This document shows, in pieces, positions 59,530 through 64,000 of a stretch of DNA of 64,000 nucleotides; the stretch's first letter is position 1, and the number at the start of each line of letters is the position of its first letter. This DNA comes from Ectopseudomonas mendocina (GTDB taxonomy: Bacteria; Pseudomonadota; Gammaproteobacteria; Pseudomonadales; Pseudomonadaceae), in NCBI RefSeq assembly GCF_008041835.1, contig NZ_VRYE01000024.1, forward strand, positions 1 to 64,000, written 5' to 3'. The notes under the pieces are model-generated. The model was not told where the DNA came from, did not search any database, and saw only the letters and a program-made list of their open reading frames with translations. The position numbers were made by a program, and so were the translations under genes.

Positions 59530-60117
59530 CTATGCGCCGTCACCCTGCAGACGCTCGACCATGATCTGCAACTGATCGAGGCGCTGCTCGGGATCGTCCA
59601 TCTGCAGCAACTGCAGTTTCTGCTGCGGCTCCAGCGGCAGCAGGTAAGCCAGTTGATTGGCCAGTTGCCATTGCCCTTCAGGCAGCCCGGTCATGCCCAG
59701 ACCTGCGACCAGCGGATGCTGAGCCAGGGCCAGGAGCAGCGCCGCCAGATCGGCATGTTCGCCGCGCAATGGTCGCTCCTCGGGGGCGTCGAGCCATTGC
59801 ACGTCGGCGATGGTCAGTTGATCCGGCAGCACCTGGGCGCGCTCGACCCTGAAGCGCCGGCCACCCTCCACGCGAATGCCCAGCAGGCCATTGGGACGCT
59901 GCTGGAAATCGCAGACCCGCGCTTCGCAGCCGATCGCCGCGAAATGGCTGGCCGCATCGCCGACCTCGGCACCCTCGATGATGCACACCACGCCAAAGCC
60001 TGAGCCCTGTTTCATGCAGCGGCTGATCATGTCCAGGTAGCGCGCCTCGAATATCTGCAAATCGAGCACGCAACCGGGAAACAGTACGGTATTGAGCGGA
60101 AACAGCGGCAGATTCAT
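59530..60117 (-). CDS. LON-substrate-binding-domain protein
   Basis: 195 residues of the LON N-terminal (PUA-like) domain alone: MNLPLFPLNTVLFPGCVLDLQIFEARYLDMI start, FGVVCI, GCEARV, and a C-terminal helical part (LANQLAYLLPLEPQQKLQLLQM). No ATPase or protease domain follows. Homologues are common but not assigned a function; an adaptor or CRBN-like binding role has been suggested. Convergent with the DedA-PAP2 gene. Confidence 0.88.
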   Translation of the reverse strand: MNLPLFPLNTVLFPGCVLDLQIFEARYLDMISRCMKQGSGFGVVCIIEGAEVGDAASHFAAIGCEARVCDFQQRPNGLLGIRVEGGRRFRVERAQVLPDQLTIADVQWLDAPEERPLRGEHADLAALLLALAQHPLVAGLGMTGLPEGQWQLANQLAYLLPLEPQQKLQLLQMDDPEQRLDQLQIMVERLQGDGA

Positions 60118-60177
60118 CGGTTCATGACCTGTTATTCATGCAGGGGGCCAAGGCATCGCCAATCGCCTGGCAGGCTC

Positions 60178-60894
60178 TCACAGCAACAGGACAATCGCCA
60201 GAGGCAACAGCACGGCGGTGATCACCCCCATCAGGCTCATGGCCAATGCCGCGAAGGCGCCACACTCGTCACTTTCCTGCAGCGCCCGCGCCGTGCCCAC
60301 GGCATGCGCGGTGATGCCCAGCGCCATGCCCTGCGCCGCCGGGTGATGCACCCGGCACAATCGCAGAATGGATGGCCCGACGATAGCGCCGATGACCCCG
60401 GTGATCATCACGAACACCGCCGCCAATGCAGCGATACCGCCAATCTGGTCAGCCACCAGCATGGCGATCGGCGAGGTCACCGATTTGGGCGCCATGCTCA
60501 TCAGCATCGGCCGCTCGGCGCCGAACAGCCAGGCCAGCCCGGCCCCGAGCACGGTGGCGAAGGTGCCGGCGATCAGCAAGGTCAGGATGATCGGCCAGAA
60601 CAGCTGGCGAATCCGCCGCAGGTTGAGGTACAGCGGCACCGCCAGGGCCACGGTGGCCGGGCCAAGCAGCAGGGTCAGCGGCGCCACGCTGTTGCGGTAT
60701 TCGGCGAAACTCAGGCCGCACAGCAGCAGGATGCCGATCACCGTGAGCATCGACACCAGCACCGGCTGCAGGAACACCCAGCGGGTTCGCTCGTAGGCAG
60801 CCATGGCCAGCTGATAGGCACCCAGGGTGATGCCGATGCCGAACAGTGGGTGATGAGTCAGCGCCTGCCAGGCGCCCTGCCAATCCAGGCTCAT
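60178..60894 (-). CDS. LrgB/CidB-family membrane protein
   Basis: 238 residues, about seven transmembrane helices. APKSVTSPIAMLVADQIGG is the LrgB signature and GITAHAVGTARALQ follows. LrgA/LrgB and CidA/CidB pairs affect murein hydrolase activity, and LrgAB-type proteins carry pyruvate or 3-hydroxypropionate in several species. Its start overlaps the LrgA stop by 4 bp. Confidence 0.9.
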   Translation of the reverse strand: MSLDWQGAWQALTHHPLFGIGITLGAYQLAMAAYERTRWVFLQPVLVSMLTVIGILLLCGLSFAEYRNSVAPLTLLLGPATVALAVPLYLNLRRIRQLFWPIILTLLIAGTFATVLGAGLAWLFGAERPMLMSMAPKSVTSPIAMLVADQIGGIAALAAVFVMITGVIGAIVGPSILRLCRVHHPAAQGMALGITAHAVGTARALQESDECGAFAALAMSLMGVITAVLLPLAIVLLL

Positions 60895-61250
60895 ACATCC
60901 TCCCTGCGCTGCTGGCGCTCGATCAGCTTCTGCATCAGCCAGCCAGCGAAGGCCAGCGAGATCAGCAGCGACAACACCAACGCGCCAACCACCGCCCAGA
61001 AATCGGCGGCGATATCACTGGCATAGGCCATCACGCCCACGGCGGGCGGCACCAGGATCAGCGGCAGATACTTGAGCAGGCTGCTGGACGCCACGCTGAG
61101 CGGCTCGCCCACCTCGCCATGCACGATGAGAAAGCCGAACAACAGCAACATGCCGATGATCGGCCCGGGCAGCATCGGCAACAGCAGAACGTTGATGACG
61201 GTGCCGAGCAACTGGCACAACACCAGCCAGGAAAGGCCGCGAAGTAGCAT
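60891..61250 (-). CDS. LrgA/CidA-family holin-like protein
   Basis: 119 residues from MLLRGLSWLVLCQLLG (GGAG 6 nt upstream; the in-frame extension to 61277 has no such site). Four transmembrane helices; LLLPMLPGPIIGMLLLFG and LKYLPLILVPPAVGVMAY are the LrgA/CidA signature. First gene of a two-gene operon with the LrgB-like protein; no LytSR-type or LysR regulator is adjacent. Confidence 0.9.
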   Translation of the reverse strand: MLLRGLSWLVLCQLLGTVINVLLLPMLPGPIIGMLLLFGFLIVHGEVGEPLSVASSSLLKYLPLILVPPAVGVMAYASDIAADFWAVVGALVLSLLISLAFAGWLMQKLIERQQRREDV

Positions 61251-61501
61251 GAGCAATCTCCGAAACGAACGATGCACGGCACCGCTGCCAACAGCAGGGG
61301 TATCCGGGCAATCTTGAGGGCATGCCAGCCATTATAGGCGTGATGGCAGGCCGCTGGCCTCTGTATTGCCTCAGCCATGCGGCCTATGCCGTGCCATTCA
61401 GTCGATCAAGGCAGGCTTGACCCGCTGCCGCCCCCATGATGATCTAGGTCGCAACGGTTTCACGCACACAATAAAAACACCCGCGTCCTCAAGGAGGAAC
61501 T

Positions 61502-61957
61502 ATGCCGTTCGTACCCGTAGCAGAACTCAAGGATCATGTTGGCAAGGAACTCGGCAAGTCCGAGTGGCTGACCATCGATCAGCAGCGTATCAACCAGTTC
61601 GCCGAATGCACCGGCGACCATCAGTTCATCCACGTCGACCCGGAAAAAGCCAAGCTGACGCCCTTCGGCACCACCATCGCCCACGGTTTCCTCTCGCTGT
61701 CGCTGATACCGATGCTGATGGAAAAGATCATGATCATGCCTAAGGATCTGAAGATGGCGGTGAACTACGGCCTGGACAGCGTACGCTTCATTCAGCCGGT
61801 CAAGGTCAACTCCAGGGTACGCCTGGTGGTGACGCTGACCGACGCCACCGAGAAGAACCCTGGCCAGTGGCTGCTCAAGGCACGCGCCGTGCTGGAGATC
61901 GAAGGCCAGGAAAAACCGGCCTATATCGCCGAACCGCTGACCCTCTGCTTCGTCTGA
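61502..61957 (+). CDS. MaoC-like (R)-specific enoyl-CoA hydratase
   Basis: 151 residues of a single hot-dog domain. The catalytic segment FAECTGDHQFIHVDPEKA contains Asp and His at the expected spacing, followed by FGTTIAHGFLSLSLIPML, and VNYGLDSVRFIQPVKVNSRVR. It probably hydrates enoyl-CoA to (R)-3-hydroxyacyl-CoA, as PhaJ and relatives do. Stands alone; AAGGAGGAA lies just before the ATG, an unusually strong ribosome site. Confidence 0.9.
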   Translation: MPFVPVAELKDHVGKELGKSEWLTIDQQRINQFAECTGDHQFIHVDPEKAKLTPFGTTIAHGFLSLSLIPMLMEKIMIMPKDLKMAVNYGLDSVRFIQPVKVNSRVRLVVTLTDATEKNPGQWLLKARAVLEIEGQEKPAYIAEPLTLCFV

Positions 61958-61977
61958 CCCACCGCGCAACCCGTCCG

Positions 61978-62012
61978 CTCCCGTTTCCCGCCCAGGCGCC
62001 GGAACGGGAGCG
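61978..62012 (+). terminator. Hairpin after the maoC-like gene
   Basis: GCTCCCGTTTCC and GGAACGGGAGC pair over a loop of about 11 nt, followed by GTTGCC; no clean T-run, so a weak terminator or a processing hairpin. Confidence 0.5.
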
Positions 62013-62096
62013 TTGCCGCAAAGCGTGCGTTCAGACAGCGCAAACATCCAGGCTTGCGGCATACTGCGGCGCAAAGCACCGACCTGGATGTCTGCC

Positions 62097-63821
62097 ATGA
62101 ATTCGCTTGCCCAGCGCCTGCTGCCTGTTTGCCTGTCCCTGCTGCTCGCCGGCTGCGACGACGCACGCCCACTGTTACCCGCCAACGCCACCCTGCCCGA
62201 TGGCGGCCAGTATCGCGGCGAGATCGTCGATGGTCTGCTGCAAGGGCCGGGACGCCTGGACTACCGCAATGGCAGCTGGTTCGTCGGCCAGTTCAAGGAC
62301 GGCATGCTCGAAGGCAGCGGTGAATGGCAAGGCCCGGGAGGCGAGCACTATCTGGGGGAATTTCATCAGGGCATGTTCCATGGCCAGGGCACCCTGACCT
62401 ACAGCGACGGCAGTCGCTACACAGGCACGTTCGAACGCAACCGTTTCAGCGGCGTCGGCCTGCTCGAACAGGGCGGCCAGCGCTATCAGGGCGAGTTTCT
62501 CAACGACCGCTTTCATGGCCTGGGCAAGCTGGAGATGGCTGACGGCAGCAGCTTTAAGGGCCAGTTCGTCAAGGGCCAGCCCGAGGGTCAGGGGGTGCGC
62601 AGCGATGCCTACGGCAACCAGTACAGCGGCGTATTCGCCCAGGGGCTGCTCAATGGCCAGGGCAGTTACCAGAATGCCGATGGCGACCACTACAGCGGCG
62701 GTTTCCAGAATGACCAGTTCCACGGCAAGGGCCGCTACCAGAGCGCCATTGGCGAGACCTGGGCCGGCGAGTTCGTTGCCGGGGTGATGCAGGGCGCGGG
62801 GGAATACACCGATGGCCAGGGCACCCGCTACCTTGGTGAGTTCGCCGACTGGCAATATGATGGCGAAGGCCTGCTCACCCTGGCCGATGGCAGCGCCTAC
62901 CAGGGCCGCTTTTCTGCGGGTGAGTACAGTGGCAAGGGCACGTTGACCCTGGCTGACGGCAGCCGTCAGTCCGGCACCTGGCAGCGCGGACGCCTGGTAC
63001 GTGACGAACAGGGCCGGATGCTGCCCGACAGCCTCGAGCTGGGCCTGCTGCTGCAAGGGCAACTGCTCGATGAAGCCATCGCCGCCATTACGCCCTCAAC
63101 CTCGGCGCGTGAGCTGTATGCACTGACCCTGGCCGGCGACGGCAAGCAGAGTGTGTTCATGCGCGAGGCCGACTATGTCAGCCGGCTAATGCGCGAGCGC
63201 TTCGGCGCTCATGGCAGCGTCAGCCTGATCAACCACCGCGACCACCTTGCCGACCGCCCACTGGCCACCCGCGAGAACCTCACCCGCGTGGTGCAGGCGC
63301 TGGCCGAACGCAGCGGCGAGGAAGACCTGATCTTCATCTACCTGACCAGCCATGGCTCAAGCCGCCACGAACTCAATCTCGACCAGCCGCGCCTGCAACT
63401 GGCCGATCTGCCGGCCAGCGAGCTGGCCGCGCTGCTGGCGCCACTCAAACAACGCAACAAGGTGGTGGTGGTTTCGGCCTGCTACTCCGGCGGCTTCATC
63501 CCGCCGCTCAAGGATGAGAAAACCCTGGTGATGACCGCCGCCCGTGCCGACCGGGTGTCCTTCGGCTGCAGCGAGGAGAACGACTTCACCTACTTCGGCC
63601 GCGCCCTGTTCGCCGAAGCGCTGGGCGAAACCGACAACCTGGAACGGGCCTTCGAGCTGGCCAGGGAACGCGTCGCCGAGCGCGAGCAGAGCGACGGTTT
63701 CGAACCTTCCGAACCGCAGATCTGGGCGCCACGCGGCGTACTCCAGCACTGGCGTGAACTGCGTCAGAGCCAGGCCAAACGTGCGCTCGGCGCCATGGCC
63801 AGCAGCCCGGCAAAGGACTGA
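62097..63821 (+). CDS. MORN-repeat lipoprotein with C-terminal caspase-like (C13) peptidase domain
   Basis: 574 residues. Lipobox LLLAGC with Cys at 20, followed by two Asp. Residues 39-300 are about twelve MORN repeats of 23 residues (pattern YxGEFxxGxxxGxGxxxxxDG, for example at 85, 130, 245). Residues 335-555 form a caspase-like cysteine peptidase domain: the His in YLTSHGSSRHE (H419) and the Cys in VVVVSACYSGGF (C462) make the dyad, and LVMTAARADRVSFGCSEENDFTYFG resembles the C13/legumain-like bacterial group. So it is an envelope-anchored protease on a long MORN stalk. Substrate unknown. The ATG at 62097 is favoured over the one at 62088. Confidence 0.88.
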   Translation: MNSLAQRLLPVCLSLLLAGCDDARPLLPANATLPDGGQYRGEIVDGLLQGPGRLDYRNGSWFVGQFKDGMLEGSGEWQGPGGEHYLGEFHQGMFHGQGTLTYSDGSRYTGTFERNRFSGVGLLEQGGQRYQGEFLNDRFHGLGKLEMADGSSFKGQFVKGQPEGQGVRSDAYGNQYSGVFAQGLLNGQGSYQNADGDHYSGGFQNDQFHGKGRYQSAIGETWAGEFVAGVMQGAGEYTDGQGTRYLGEFADWQYDGEGLLTLADGSAYQGRFSAGEYSGKGTLTLADGSRQSGTWQRGRLVRDEQGRMLPDSLELGLLLQGQLLDEAIAAITPSTSARELYALTLAGDGKQSVFMREADYVSRLMRERFGAHGSVSLINHRDHLADRPLATRENLTRVVQALAERSGEEDLIFIYLTSHGSSRHELNLDQPRLQLADLPASELAALLAPLKQRNKVVVVSACYSGGFIPPLKDEKTLVMTAARADRVSFGCSEENDFTYFGRALFAEALGETDNLERAFELARERVAEREQSDGFEPSEPQIWAPRGVLQHWRELRQSQAKRALGAMASSPAKD

Positions 63822-63934
63822 CAGGTCGCAGATCATTGCCTGACTGCAGAAACCGGAGCGCCGCAGGCGGGCAAGGCCAGGTTAGTTTTGCCACGGCCTG
63901 TTAAGCTGAACTGTAACGGACAAGAGACAAGCGC

Positions 63935-64000
63935 ATGTACCTGACCCCGCAGCACATCCTTATCGCCGGTGCCACCGGCCTCACCGGCGAGCACCTGCTC
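63935..64000 (+). CDS. NAD(P)-binding Rossmann protein, 5' part only
   Basis: Twenty-two codons before the window ends: MYLTPQHILIAGATGLTGEHLL. GATGLTGE is a dinucleotide-binding motif of the extended/atypical SDR (NmrA-like) group. Ribosome site AGAGA upstream is weak. The gene continues beyond the window, so its length and substrate cannot be judged. Confidence 0.65.
   Translation, partial: MYLTPQHILIAGATGLTGEHLL

Overview
The window reads as chromosomal DNA of a Pseudomonas. It is GC-rich, almost fully coding, and nearly every protein looks like a core Pseudomonas housekeeping protein. The intergenic repeats (GTAGGAGC-type REP doublets, the GTAGCCCGGATGCAATCCGGG palindrome, GTGGGCTTTAGCCCACC palindromes) also fit that genus. 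Gene order, compared from memory with P. aeruginosa PAO1, is a string of conserved blocks joined in a different order. A member of the P. mendocina/oleovorans side of the genus is plausible, but this is inference.

Layout. 0-3 kb: a YajG-type lipoprotein, a small unknown gene and malate:quinone oxidoreductase. 3-8.2 kb: creA-like, proB, obgE, rpmA and rplU on the minus strand, divergent from ispB. 8.3-12.8 kb: an SDR, a HugZ-like protein, fxsA and groES-groEL behind a sigma32-like promoter. 13-23.8 kb: a lipopolysaccharide-kinase-like protein, mmsA-bauA (beta-alanine and malonate-semialdehyde catabolism) with a divergent LysR regulator, a RutR-like TetR regulator, a Tat-exported PhoX-like phosphatase, a YigZ protein, an SDR and an adenine/adenosine deaminase. 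23.8-31 kb: an AidB-like acyl-CoA dehydrogenase and its TetR repressor with twin operators, a decayed hybrid-kinase remnant (probably ladS), thiD-thiE, an inserted PIN/NYN-like gene, and hemL. 31-38 kb: miaB-phoH-ybeY-corC-lnt. 38.8-47 kb: ybeL-like, leuS-lptE-holA, arfA, a lytic transglycosylase and lipA. 47-57.2 kb: an unbroken minus-strand run, proA-nadD-rsfS-rlmH-mrdA-rodA-sltB1-rlpA-dacC-ybeD-lipB, which links proline and NAD synthesis, ribosome silencing and methylation, the elongasome, septal and cell-wall hydrolases, and lipoate attachment. 57.5-64 kb: a 3-methyladenine glycosylase, a DedA-PAP2 fusion, a LON-domain protein, an LrgA/LrgB pair, a MaoC protein, a MORN-repeat/caspase-like lipoprotein and the start of an NAD(P)-binding protein.

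The most interesting content is between genes. Two copies of an exactly 146-bp element with IS4-like ends sit inside the loops of two different Rho-independent terminators, each with a perfect 10-bp target duplication centred on the terminator tetraloop. Each carries a 73-bp REP doublet of the kind found alone at 21.8 kb. A second palindromic element family (170 and 140 bp) is present twice, once inserted with a TTAG duplication inside another repeat. Other points of note are arfA with a terminator hairpin inside its reading frame, the decayed ladS-like gene, a coupled reading frame cut off after 11 codons by a REP doublet, and the PIN/NYN-like insertion between thiE and hemL. I saw no CRISPR array, tRNA, rRNA, prophage or intact transposase gene.
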